Part shown: positions 1 to 12,143 of the stretch, piece by piece
How the letters are laid out: each line of letters begins with the position of its first letter
Position numbering within the stretch: position 1 is the first letter of the stretch
Source: Aptenodytes patagonicus
Taxonomy: Eukaryota; Chordata; Aves; Sphenisciformes; Spheniscidae
Assembly (NCBI RefSeq): GCF_965638725.1
Contig: NC_134956.1
Span: forward strand, 24,983,047-25,047,046
Reading direction: 5' to 3'
Length of the DNA: 64,000 bases
Program-made: the position numbers and the translations under genes
Notes under the pieces: generated by a model
What the model was told of the DNA's origin: nothing
What the model saw: the letters and a program-made list of their open reading frames with translations, nothing else
Database searches by the model: none

Positions 1-105
1 GGAGTTTTGACTGGGACTAAAACTGAGTCTTTGGTTTTCAAAACTACAAATGTCTCTCAGTTTTTTATTCTATAAAATACCATTTTTTTCCTCACTTTCT
101 TGCAG

Positions 106-3100
106 GATGATTCTGCTCCACTGACTTGGGAGATGCGAATTAGCATTTCCATGGGACTCATCCGAGCTGTAGAGTATTTACATAATTTTGGAATTCTTCA
201 TGGGAATATCAAAAGGTGAGGGGTTTGGCATATCAGCACTTCCTTGGTCACCTGTTAATTCCAGGATTTCTTTAACAATAATGGCTGAAAGCTTATGCGA
301 TTTTGAAATCCATTTGCAGTATCTTTCTGCTATCTCTTGTTCTGTAGGGTGTTTACCGTTTTATGTTTACTCTGTCTCTCTTTTATAAATGATGGAAATA
401 TATTCTTTTGAAGTAATTTTTTGAGTGCTTGTTCTTCCCCCTCTCCCTTTCCACCGTTCTTTATCCTTTCATTCATACACAGCAGGCCAAATGCTGGAAA
501 CTTTCAGCGCTTAACTTTAAAAGTGTAAAACTGTAATTCTTTACCTCACGTTAAAGTAATTACTTGACCAATATTGTTATTTGTCTTTCTTTATCACAGC
601 TCAAACGTCTTGTTGGATGAAAACTTCACACCAAAGCTTGGACATTCAGGTCTGCGATTGTATTCTGTTGATAAAAAATCAGAATATGCTATGATGAAAA
701 CCAAAGTCCTACAAGCTTCTCTTACTTATCTGCCGGAAGATTTTATCAGACATGGGCAGTTAACAGAAAAAGTTGATATATTTGGCTGTGGTGTGGTACG
801 TTGCCTTTTTACCATGTTCTGTTGTATTCTTTGGTGCTTCTAGACAGGCAATTGGATATAAGAGCATGTGCCTCATATAGTTGTTTTGCCGGCAATTTCA
901 TATCATAGTTGCTGACTATATAATGTGTTGAAATCCTGTTTTTAATTATGTTCACACTCCAAATATACTTCAGTTTGTGGCAAAGTGAGGTGAATCTTTT
1001 GAACAACATAAACAAAATTGTTTCTTGTTACAAAAAATTATTACTGCGGATTGTTTTAAAAAAAAAAAGAGTAGAAGAAAGACTGCAGTTAGGTTCTCAG
1101 AATTCTTGCAGATTTGCCACATGAACTGCTACAAACATCACCTGTTAATTTGGAATTTCAGCTAAAATAATTGATAGTCTATGATGTCACCTGTCTCCAG
1201 GTGTTTCCATTTAAATAGGAAGTTACTCTGTTCAGTGTGATTTCTTATCTAGATTTAGAATGACTTTCTTCTCATCCTTTGTTTCAACAATATCTATTGT
1301 ACCTAACTATAAAATTTGGATTTGGCTCTGGAGGTAAAGTGTCATAAAGACTGCCCAGATCTGGCATTGTTAAGCCATCTGAAGTAAAAATATAATTTCA
1401 AAATGCCCTGGCAGTTCAACATTTCTTTAGTTACAAAACTCATTTTAAAAAATAGAATTAATTCTGAACAAATTGTTTTATCTTTCAAATATACTTTCTA
1501 GATCTTAGCAGAGATACTGACAGGGATTAAAGCGCTGGATGAAGGAAGACACCCTATTTATCTGGTAAGAAAAAGCAGGAATAATGAATACCAACATGAG
1601 TGAATGGGGTTGCTTTCATAAAATGAATTTTCATTTTATATAAATACAGTTTGTTATTTGCAGTCTGCTATACACATCCTGAAGAAGGGATGTTTAGAAG
1701 TCATGTCCTGGTTCCATTAACATCAATAGCCTACCTGCCTTTAGATAGAAGCAGAATACATATTCCCATTTCACATACCACACTCGTGAGTGCTGGCCTG
1801 ATTATATTAGGAGATACTCCAGAATAATTGGTGTTTAAATACATGCTTATTTAAGAGACAAGGCCTTGTGCTGAAATGCTGCTGCATGTTTTATGTGCCA
1901 GAAAGAGGTATTATGAGCCAAACTGAATGGGGAAACCTGGGTAGGCGGTAACTGCAGTTGCTCATCATCAAGTTTATCAGGCGTTTATGTATTGCACTAG
2001 TGTCTGGAATTTATATCCTGGCCAATTTGCCCAAGCTGTGACTAGAACTACACAAACTACTTTCACAAGCAATCAGAACTGGCCAGGCTCACTGAATGCC
2101 ATTAACACCATCTTCATGTAAACAGACTCCACCTATATTCCTTCTATGGGATATGCTCCTTCTGATTTGCTGTTGAGGGGAAAACGATAGTATTCTTACT
2201 TAATATTTCCAAGCAATTCAGCAATGTTCAAATGGGTTCAGAAAATAAATGATCCTAGGTTTCTGATTTCCTTAACAAATGTTTGAAAAGTCCTGTGCAA
2301 GAATGCTGCTATATACAGTGTTGGTTATTTTTCATTCCTATCAATGGGCATATGCCTAGAAGAGCTGGGTCTGCTTTAGTGAATTTGACATTAGACACAT
2401 GCAGAGAAAACCTTTGGCCTTTTCTCTCCTCTGAAAACAAACATTTCTGTCAGTTGCATGAATGGAGATTCTTAAAGCTTTTAGGTCTGTAAACCAGCCA
2501 TTAAGGAGCAATAATAACAAATATATGGCAAGACTTACATTCTCAGTGATTCAGATAGAAATAAATGTTTGTGTTAATTTTGCCTTCACTAATGTATCTC
2601 TTTCCTTTGAACAGAAAGATATGATTGCTGATGAAATTCAAATAGCGAAAGAAAGCTCATACTCCAAAGTAAAAAATTTTGAAAAGCTAGCTGCCAAGGA
2701 AATATGCTGTAAATATCTTGACAGGAAAGCAGGACACTTGCTGGAAGAGGTTGCTATTGATTTTGCCTCAGCCATCTGCCTTTGTCTGAGAAAGAAGAAT
2801 TCTAACATAGCAGAGGTAATATTTTAAATACAGGACCCAGATTTTAGTCTTCTTGACAGCAAGGTCTAAAGCTACAAAATTCATGCCTTGCTTATTTTTG
2901 AGAGTGTTGACATAGGAGAATATGTGTAAGCAGGGGTACAGGAATTAGTCTGCATTCACAGATTTTGTTGTTAAAAACAGGTGCTTGAAATTATGGAAAT
3001 AGCTGAAAATAAATTAAGAGAGCATTCCATCTGTGGAGGCAGCACTTCTGGATTCTCCATGAACACTCCAGAAGAAACTGATGATGAGACAACTAGTCTC

Positions 3101-3996
3101 AGCATGGATGTGCCTTCTGTGGGGCAGAATAAAGAGGACAGCACACAGCCAGTGATCCTGACAAGTGCCAATCCATGCACACCTTTAATAGGAGTTGTGT
3201 CACCTGACATTTACTGTGGACAAATGTCAAGGGTCCCTTGTGAATCCGATGAATCAAGTAGTTTTATATGGAATCCTTCAGAAAGATCTACAGATGAGCT
3301 GTCTAACAACAGCTGTAACAATTCAGAAAACATGGCAGCCTCTGATTACAGGATCAAGCAGGAAAAACCTGCAAATGGACTCCAGAAAAGAAATGCAGCA
3401 TGCACCAAAAGTGATGACGTCTTAGAAACAGCGCCTACTGCACAGAGCACCTTTCAACAAAAAAATGCAGACCTTGACTCTTCGTGTTCTTCACAAGGTA
3501 AATCTAGATAAATCTGAAGGGTGCATGCAGAACATTCAAAAGCATATGAACTTCAAGCTTTTGGCAAAACTGCCCATACTCCTGTTACGATAACCGAAGT
3601 CTTTGTAAAAGTGCTCTAGTATTATAATAGTAGGGACAAATTACTCTTTTCTGCAGAATTGCTTAGGCTCTTCTTCCCACTTCTAAACACATTTCAGTAA
3701 ATCTTTTCTCCTTGGTTATGATTTTACCAATAAATCTACAAAATGTTTTCTGGTTTTCTATCAGATTTTTTTCCTAAGCCTGTTTTGTTTTTGTTTTTTT
3801 TAAATTTAAAATTACCATCTATTCCTTAGACAATATATGGATTTTTTTCTCAATATTTGGGCTTTTTTGTTTTTCAGCATTAGCCAGAGAGACATCTTGG
3901 AAAATAAAGATAAATGATCAAAAAAAGAAGCTCATGGAAAATATTTTGCTGTATGAAGAAGACAAATTAAACAGTTCTGAACTTTTTGAATCATAA
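106..3996 (+). CDS. IRAK2: IRAK2, interleukin-1 receptor-associated kinase-like 2 (3' part; 5' end outside window)
   Basis: Six coding exons are visible: 106-215, 600-795, 1502-1564, 2615-2815, 2981-3497 and 3878-3996 (TAA at 3994). All have AG/GT borders and matching phases, giving 401 residues. IRAK2 is a cytoplasmic Myddosome adaptor acting between MyD88/IRAK4 and TRAF6 in IL-1 and Toll-like receptor signalling. The fragment begins in the middle of the kinase-like domain. The catalytic-loop His-Arg-Asp is replaced by HGN (exon 1/2 boundary) and the DFG position by a Gly-His-Ser stretch, which is the pseudokinase pattern of this family. The segments YLPEDFI, VDIFGCGV and AEILTG match IRAK2 specifically. 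The tail contains NTPEETDDE, which fits the TRAF6-binding pattern P-x-E-x-x-acidic. It ends in KLMENILLYEEDK, the conserved IRAK2 C-terminus. The tail exon 2981-3497 looks longer than I remember for mammals. The death domain must lie left of position 1. Confidence 0.95.
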
Positions 3997-6900
3997 ATTG
4001 GATGGATTTATTAGCAGTGGCCAGCTCGAAAGAAGAAATAAGGACTGTCTCTTCATTAGAAAGATGGTAAAAGTGTGTCTTTCATGTAAGGTTAAGTAGC
4101 AGGTTTGGATCAGAAACATTAGCCCTGACTGAAGAAAACAGAAGTGATCACACTGAGAAGAAACAGAAAATACCTGTTCTGAAGCAGATTAAAGCACAGT
4201 GCCACTCTGTAAACAGAAATGCCTTCTTCCTTTTCATCTGCAATGTAAAAAGATACAGCAAACACAAACAATTGCCAAAATAATTTACGATCCTTTTGCA
4301 GTGTATTTCAGAAAGCATCTACATATAATGTATGTCTTACTAAAAAACACAGTCCTGGAAGTTATAGGGCAAGCACTGATCAGCAACCAGTTAGCAATAC
4401 CCTTTATTGTTATCCCACTGTGTGTGAGCAGACAGAAATCTTCAGGGAGATTGGAGTAGGTTTCAGTTTTCAAAGGAATCTATCCTATTCCATATAATCT
4501 TAGTCCACATACTCAAAAACACTGCATTACCAGAGAGGGGAATTTTTACGCAAGTTCTCAGATGTATTCTACGTGACGCAATCTCAATTTGAATTGCACT
4601 GAACATAGTTGTAAGTAAATAATTTAAGCCATGTTAGTCTACTCTATGAGCTGCTCTACTACATATATACATATGACAACATTTGAAGTCTAACCTTTAA
4701 GCTTCACTGTCAGGAGCTCTAAGACAGTGTTTAATACTTCATAAGAGTATTTTTGGAAGTTAATTTTTTCTAAGTGTCCTTTACATGTTGTTAAGGTTTC
4801 TCATTGTGTTTCACATGGTAACTGTTGTATGTTTTGGATTAGGGACAAGATTTTAATTTAAAATATCTTTAATTTTGTTGTAGGTCCCTTGAAATTTTAT
4901 TTGTTATATTTATTGTGGCAATGGGTTAAAGAATCGGTGAAAGATGAGCTAGTAAGTGGACCTGTTCATGGTGCCAGGCTCACCGCGTATTCTCAGAGAG
5001 GAATCGTTTTGTGTGTCTCTTGGCTTACCCAGCATTAGCAGCCTTGGGGTCAGCCTCAGTGATCATGCTTAAAAGAAAAAGATAGAAACTTGTATGCTGT
5101 CATATTTATTATCAAGTGAAAGCCCCCTTAAGAAAATGCCACTTTTATTGTTACGACTATTTATTATTTGTAATATTGTTAGCATACTCCACTCTTGCGC
5201 AGTCTAAGGAAATACAGGTTTATTATAAACAAAAAGAACTATCAGAACATGTAGCTCAGCTTACAGACAGGTGACTGCTGCCTCCTTAGCATAGGTAATA
5301 GGGCCTGATGTATAGAAATGGCGAAAATTCACAATGGAGTTCAGGAAATATTTAAAAAAACCCCAAATGTATATGTAATTCTTTTCATTAGAATTGTGTA
5401 ATGGTATAGTTTTCCTAGCTTTACACAAAGGTCTCCGAGTAAGGCCTCAGATCTTCTACATTTGTGCAGTACCTAGTTCACTGTAGGTACTATTATGAGC
5501 AAGTAAAAGTACTTTAACTAAAGACCTGAGTATTAGAATAATCTACACATTTATCAAATTGATTTCTACACTAAAAACTGGTAAAATTCCTTAATTATAA
5601 GTGCCTTGGATACTGTCTATGTATTTGCCAGTGTCAGGTTTTTTTTATTTTACCAGAATCAAACCAAGAAAACATTGGTACTGATATGAGAAACGTTGAG
5701 TATATTCAGATTGGTCAATAACTGCTTAATTCTACATGAGATTTAATTGAGATACTTTATGGCACTGAAAATTTAACATTCATTGTTTTTCATGGGTATA
5801 TTTTGGGAGATCCATGGTAAATACCTTGGGTCTCCTCCAGGAAGAAATGCACATAGACACACCCCAGAGCTGAATGGAAAACCTAAGTTTTTTAAATTGA
5901 GAAACATAATTTAGACGCAGTTCTGTTTCACAAAAATGCTTTAAAGGTTTTGTTCTCCTGAAGTCACAAAATGAAATTGTTATTCTTTGCCTTGTTCCAT
6001 GTTAGTTTTAAAATACTCTGAGGTGATATACATTGTCTTGTAGAGTTACATAAGTATATAATGTAACATATATAAGACACTGCGTAGCCTTACAATAATG
6101 GTACTCTGTTACATAACCTGGCTGTTCAGTATAATGTATGTTTTAATCTCAACTTGGCAAATTTACACATTACCATTTACTAACACCTTTGTGAATAAAA
6201 AAAATGAAAAAAAATCCTTTCCTTATAGCCTGCTATTTCATGATTTATGGCACAGAAAAATGTGTCTCAATCCACCCTATTTAGGTAAATTTGTGTTTGT
6301 AGGGAAGCAGTTCAAGGTCTCTTTGTACACACTTAATCATTAGTAATTATTAGTACAAACATGTTTATTCAGTCTTCATTCACTGTTAAATAGCTGATTT
6401 TTTTCCTTTGAGGTGTCCCTAGAGAAAAATTTCACTCTAAAATAATTACAAGGATTACTGAGATACAGCTGACATTTATTGTTGTTTAGATGCACAATCT
6501 ATAGTATTCTTTATCCTGAAGACATTGTAGCTCTTTGTCAAAAATGAAGGACAAGTCTGCTTTTTTTTTAATCCATGAACACTAGAATAAGGGCACAAAA
6601 TATAATTTTTTTAAAAAATAGTTGTTATAGAAATATAGAACTGTGCAAGTAAAACTAATTTGGAGATTAGCACCTCCCAAAGGTGCTGTTAAAACCTAGA
6701 GGCTGAACATCATCCTATATTGTTGATTAATGGTAAGAATTATCAATTCATTGACACATTTTTTCTTATATGTTTAATTTTAATAATATGAATAAATACA
6801 AACATGGAAGCACCGTGTCTACTGGCAAAACTAAGGCGGCATTTAAATATGTAGAGGGTGAAGAAAGCTGCATTACACAGTTTTCGAGGTTACTAATTGC

Positions 6901-7855
6901 TATGTAACAAACTAGCAAATTTTTCTGTAACCATTGACTGCATCTTATGTATCCTTTGTACTAGAACATTTTTGTATCTAAAAATGAAGTGTCCATGCTA
7001 TAAAATATACAGCTTCTAACATGTGCTAGGTTTGGGGGGGGGTCAGGCAACAGTGAAATAGATGCATTTCCTAACATTTGATGAATCGTGTTGCCTGGTG
7101 CTATTTCTTATACAGTTGCTGCTGTTTGTTAAAGTAAATGGTAAATTTGCCTAAATTGAAAGACTAGACAACACTTTCAAGCATTTCAGTAAAGTGCGTG
7201 TACAAGGACAACCCAACCACACATGACATTGATCTATATGCATTATTAAGTAGAATCTTTTTGTGTTTACAACTTGAACTTGCAGTTTGAAAATTCAAAA
7301 AAGTATTTCAAGATATAATTCCTACAGGAGAATATTATCATTCAGAGAAAACAACTGCAGTATTATCTATGCAAAGCTCTTTAGAAAACCTTAAGGTACT
7401 CACAGTGTACTTCTCATATGTTCACCCAGTGGTGAGTAACCCTAATCCTGAGCTGTGCAAGAGGCTCATCAGAGCGGGAGAAAGGAGCTGTAGAGCCCCG
7501 CAGAAAATCAGTGTTTGCATTTGTGGGAGGTTGCATTTGACAGGCTGGGAAAGGTGAAAAGCAAGTAGAAGAGAAAATGGCGTGACGGCATAGCTAAATC
7601 AATAATAACAATTCTCATTGATGACATGCTCATCCCCATGCACCAGCTTGCATACAATCAAATGTGTATTTCGTATTTTGTGTGCTGTTCTGCACAATGC
7701 CCTTGCCCAAACTGATGTCTTGCAGCTGCAGTAATCCATACAGTACAACCCATGTGACTTTCACAGCATTCCCAAGTGATACAAATATCTTTTTTTCTCT
7801 CGTTAAGTCCTCTAATTAATAACGCCTGTCCTGCTGAGAAAAGGCTTGGTACAAA
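3997..7855. other. IRAK2 3' untranslated region and intergenic DNA
   Basis: AT-rich sequence follows the IRAK2 stop. Candidate poly(A) signals AATAAA are seen at 6194-6199 and 6791-6796 on the + strand, so the 3'UTR may be over 2 kb, but I cannot tell which is used. Open frames here are short and show no recognisable domain. I see no gene in this stretch. Confidence 0.5.
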
Positions 7856-8305
7856 AGCCCACAGCAGACCCCAAGCCGTTCCTCAAGCGCCTTCTCTGCG
7901 CTTCCCGCCCGCGGCAGAGGCTGGAGGCCGCGCCCTCACAGCTGCGGGCCGGGCTCCTCAGAGGGCCGAGCCCAGAGCCCGCGGGTGCCCCGGGTCCCAT
8001 AGCCCACCCCACAGCGTGTTTCTGCCCGTGCTGTTACCACTGACCCTTTCCTGCGGAGCGGTCCGAGCGCGGCGCAAACGGGCTCCGCTGCAGCCGGCCG
8101 GGGACCGCCATGGCGGGGCTGAGAGGAGCGAGCAGTGGGGCGGGGCGCCCTTCCCGCCCTTCCCGGCGTGCCCGGCACAGCCAATCGACGCCAGCGGCGG
8201 CTGGGGGCCGCCCAATCGGCGCCAGGACTGGCCCCAAGGTCCCGCCTTCGGGGCGGGGCTGTCTCCTGAGGGGCAGACTCCCCGCTCGCCCCTGAGGTGC
8301 TGCGG
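7855..8305. promoter_or_regulatory. Orphan CpG island with CCAAT and GC boxes
   Basis: An isolated GC- and CpG-rich block of about 450 bases is set in AT-rich DNA. It contains two CCAAT motifs (near 8180 and 8212), several GGGCGG-type boxes (near 8140 and 8250) and a CCGCCATGG element at 8107-8115. These are hallmarks of a housekeeping promoter. The open frames inside it are compositional artefacts of high GC. No recognisable exon follows on either strand. Its position between IRAK2 and GHRL is where mammals have TATDN2, so it could be the promoter of an unrecognised transcript, a non-coding RNA, or a relic. Direction of transcription cannot be decided from sequence. Confidence 0.7.
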
Positions 8306-11300
8306 GATGGGCTTGTAACTTAAAATGTAGCTTAAAACTTTCTGCTAAACCCTATCAAATAACGGTTACCTGTGTCTAAAAGCACCAAGATTTAGTCATA
8401 GTCTTTAAATATATATATGTATATAATTATGTACTGTTATCTTTTGCCATTCAGTCCCGCAAAACTTTTGTTATCAGTGAGATCCTGTAGTCTTGAGTTC
8501 TGTTATTGAAAACAAGCCTGTAGATGCACATGTAAATGAAAATTTCAGGTTTCTGCCATCATTTCCTTTTTTGCCAGTCAATAACTCTTGGAGGGAAATC
8601 TAATGTCATCTGTTCACTTACTTGAAAGACTTCTAGTGTTGTTCCTGTCACTCCTATTTTTAGTTATGAAGTAATGTTTCTTTGTGGAAGTCTTTCAAAT
8701 CTTGACTTCCTGTTCTTGCAACAAGCTGCGAGAATGAACATAATGGATTGAGAAAGTACTTCACTTTAATTACAAAGCTGAGGTAAAAATCCTTTGTTGC
8801 AGCAGAGCTACTTTATTTTTTTGTTTCGCTTACTGTAGTTGGTTGCTTTCTATAGACCCTCAGGCTTTCTAAAAGGCAGATTATCTTAACAAGTCAGGCA
8901 ATGAAACCATGACATACATCAAGTTTGCATTTTGTGTTGGCCGGTTGTATTCTCTTGAATTATTTACCCTTTTTGTTATCTGTATAATTCGGTAATGTTG
9001 TCTGAACCTCATTTAGTATCCTGTAATGTCTGATGGTCATTTAATACTTCCACTCAGGTAGACAAATACTGATGTGTGTTATTGTAAGCATAAGCGTGAT
9101 GTAAGCAAAACTGCAGGGACTCAGACTGCTCCATTTCCAGTTATCGCCCTGGCTAGACGCAGAGTTCTATAGCACCTTCCCCTTTCTTGGGAGGGAGGGA
9201 AAACTTCTCATCCTTTAGGTTGTTCTTCTCCCCTAGGTCACATGCTATCTGTTTAGTCGTTCATAACCGCTTAAACATGTTACTAACAAATACACTTTTT
9301 CATTTATTATCCAGCTTGAAAATAAACCTGAGTGTGACGAGGTAAATATTGTGCAACTAACAGAAAATAAGTGCGACTTGAGAGAACAACAGACTGAAGA
9401 TCACAGGAAGAAGAAAAAAAGCATCGGTGATCCACAGTAACGTGCCTTGAGGCACTCAGAGTGTGTTCAGAAAGCCAGCGGGGGAATGGTCAGAAAGGAG
9501 GTATCTCCACCAGGTGAAGTTCAGGCTGATAGCACAGTCACTGGAGGAGCCTCTCCAAAGTCTGCATTTGTGGACGAACCAAGTCTGAGTTTTGTTGTTT
9601 GGTTTTATTTTAAAAAAGGTGGTGAGTATTTCTTTTTTGAATGGATGTGTTGAAATATTTTTTGGGATCTTAATGGTTAGCAACTTTCTGAAAAATTTTA
9701 AATTAAGAGGATGAAATGTTTTTAGTCTGTTTCTTACTCTAGGAATTTCCTGGTTTTGAAAAGCCCAGTCTAGTGATGTACCATTATGGGGGGGGGGGGA
9801 AGCATTAGATCATTCTTTAGATTGGGGAACTATTACAACTGAAGTGACTGGATATTTTCCACTTACCTAATCTATAAAGAATTAAACAAGTAAAGTCATG
9901 ATAAAATAGTAGCTGCTTATTTTGAGAGACTCTTGATTGTTATTTCTTTAATGTGAAGTTACTATCAATTTTTTTTTTAATAGGAACTGGATTGATTATA
10001 GCTTAATTAGTTACTTTATTTCCTTTTCACAATTGAATAACCATCTCAAATTAGTGGAAGAAGACAACTTTTACTTCTCCTAAGGGTTTTGGAAAACAAA
10101 AGTAATACTGCATCCTCTTCAATTTAGGGAGATTGATTACAGCTGAAGGTGAGTCCCGTGGTGGCTGCATTTGCCTTTTCCTAATGTGATATATATGTTA
10201 TTTTAATATATATATCAATTTCATCCATTATCTCAAATCATTAGTAAGAACGAAATGCAAAGAAATAAGTATATTCAGCTGCAGCATGAAAACAATCTTA
10301 ATTGTGGGCACTTAAGTAATACTGGAATGGTGCCCGACCCCAAGATAGCTTCTGGTTAGGGAAGTCTGGGTGAATGACTTGGGACTAACACAGAAATGCA
10401 TTCTTCCTTTTCCTCCTCCCCTGCTGCCCTCCCATCCAAATAATACTTAAGGATGTAATCAAATACTTGTGTAACTTTGTGGATGGCTCCAGGTCACGTA
10501 AGAGTGCTTTGTCATACTGCTACCGAGTGCATAAAGGAACATTGTTTTAGGGGTTCTTTTGCTTTTCAACCCTGTGAGAATCCATTCCTTTTGGTTGCTG
10601 AAATCTGAGGAGAAAGATGAGTTTGGTGAAGTTCTTGACTTGATTTGAAACATTATTACCAAGTGAATAGACACTGGATCTGGGTTGGCAGAGAAAAAAA
10701 ACATGCTTTTACTTTGACTTTTGATTGTGGGGGTTTTGTTGTTGTTGAATAATTCCTCGTGTCTTGGCTAGATCACCTTCTTGGCATTTGTTGTATGCAG
10801 TATTTGGCTTAGGACAACCAGTTGTAGTGAATACCCAGGTAATTACCCAGCTTCTATTAGATGTTTTTTACCTCAATGTCATTGCTCAGAAATAAGATAA
10901 CAAGAATGCCAGTTTTGAAATTATCTGTACTGTGTCAGAGGGTAGAGATCTAGCTTTTTTTTTTTTTCAAATAGATTGCATAATTGTTTTGGAAAAATCC
11001 TAGAGCAGATGTCGTAGGAGTAACATAGGATATTCTGTTTTTCTGTACCAGTCCAAATTGTACCACACGAGCACTTCCTGAGCAGTATGATCGCAGTGAG
11101 AGTTGAGGTTGCCTTTTTTAAAACTCATGTCAATATGGGCAAAAAGAAGAATTTTAGGAATTTTTCAGTTATTGATGCTAGCTTAGTTCACTGATGCCAA
11201 CCCAAATATCTGTGTGCCAGCTCATTCTGATAATCATGCAACTTACTGTTCTTGAAAGTGTTCTATCGACATTTTGGTTCTTTTTTCCATTTGGTTTGCA

Positions 11301-11587
11301 ACTCAAATGGAAAGAGATGCTAGAGCAAATCAAATTTAGTATAAAGTTTTAATTGAAAAAAGTCTCCTGAATTGTTGGTACTTAAGAATGAGTTTTGCAT
11401 TGAAAATGGCATGTATTCCGTGATGTACACACGCTTTTAAGAGAAGTCTAGAGATGGGCAAATAATGATACACCAGAAATACTGAACTAAATCACTTCTG
11501 CCTCAGTATGCAAGGAACCTTTAATATATTAGACAGTTTAAACTGTTGAAATTGTGAGTCAGGTGCTAACTGCCTTCTGTGGATGTG

Positions 11588-11716
11588 GTGATAGGACAAG
11601 TGGTAATGGTTTTAAACTAAAAGAGGGGAGATTTACATTAGATACAAGGAAGAAATTTTTTGTGATGAGGGTGGTGAGAAACTGCAACAGGTTGCCCAGA
11701 GAAGTTGTGGATGCAG
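11588..11716 (+). mobile_element. Ancient CR1 LINE 3' fragment
   Basis: About 130 bases match the C-terminal end of CR1 ORF2 in the + direction. The recognisable order is ACAAGTGGTAATGG, an AGGGGAGATTTACATTAGA-like stretch, AGAAATTTTTTGTGATGAG, and GGTTGCCCAGAGAAGTTGTGG. The same blocks occur at 32330-32450 in the younger copy. The fragment is diverged and lacks the 3' terminal repeat, so it is old. Confidence 0.8.
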
Positions 11717-12109
11717 TCAAATTGTAATCATGCTAGTCCAGTGCTTTGCTCTTCAGGCATTGCTTTACTGGCAGCTACAGTGTCGTAGAACTGTTCCTGG
11801 AGCACTTCTGTGGAATTTACTGCTTTGCTTACTTATTTTTCTGCCTCCAAAGCAAGAGAGACTGTACAAAAAATCTCTCTGAGCAGAATACTTGGAACAA
11901 AATAGGGAGCATCCGTTTCTACTAGGCAGGTTAGAAAGCACCCGAGACCTGTTTTGTCCTACTTGTCCTCTTGTGCACTACTAGGTTATACTACCCTCTT
12001 GAGGTTGATGTCGTATTTGCAAAGGAGAAAATACTGCACACATTGATAGGTCCAAAGTTTTTTCTCTAGATCACCAGGAAACATTGTTGGGGGGTTTTTG
12101 TGTTGCCTT

Positions 12110-12143
12110 TTTTGTTTGTTTGTTTGTTTGTTTTTTTTTTTTT
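12110..12143. repeat. (TTTG)n microsatellite followed by T-run
   Basis: Several tandem TTTG units run directly into a homopolymer T tract and then an A tract. This is a simple-sequence repeat with no coding content. Confidence 0.8.

Noticed and set aside
3195-3425. 76-codon frame overlapping the IRAK2 tail
   Set aside because: Out-of-frame shadow of the long IRAK2 exon.
7776-8318. Open frames in the orphan CpG island, including one starting at the CCGCCATGG at 8110
   Set aside because: Low-complexity Arg/Pro/Ala translation, no domain and no matching downstream exon. Kept only as a promoter call.
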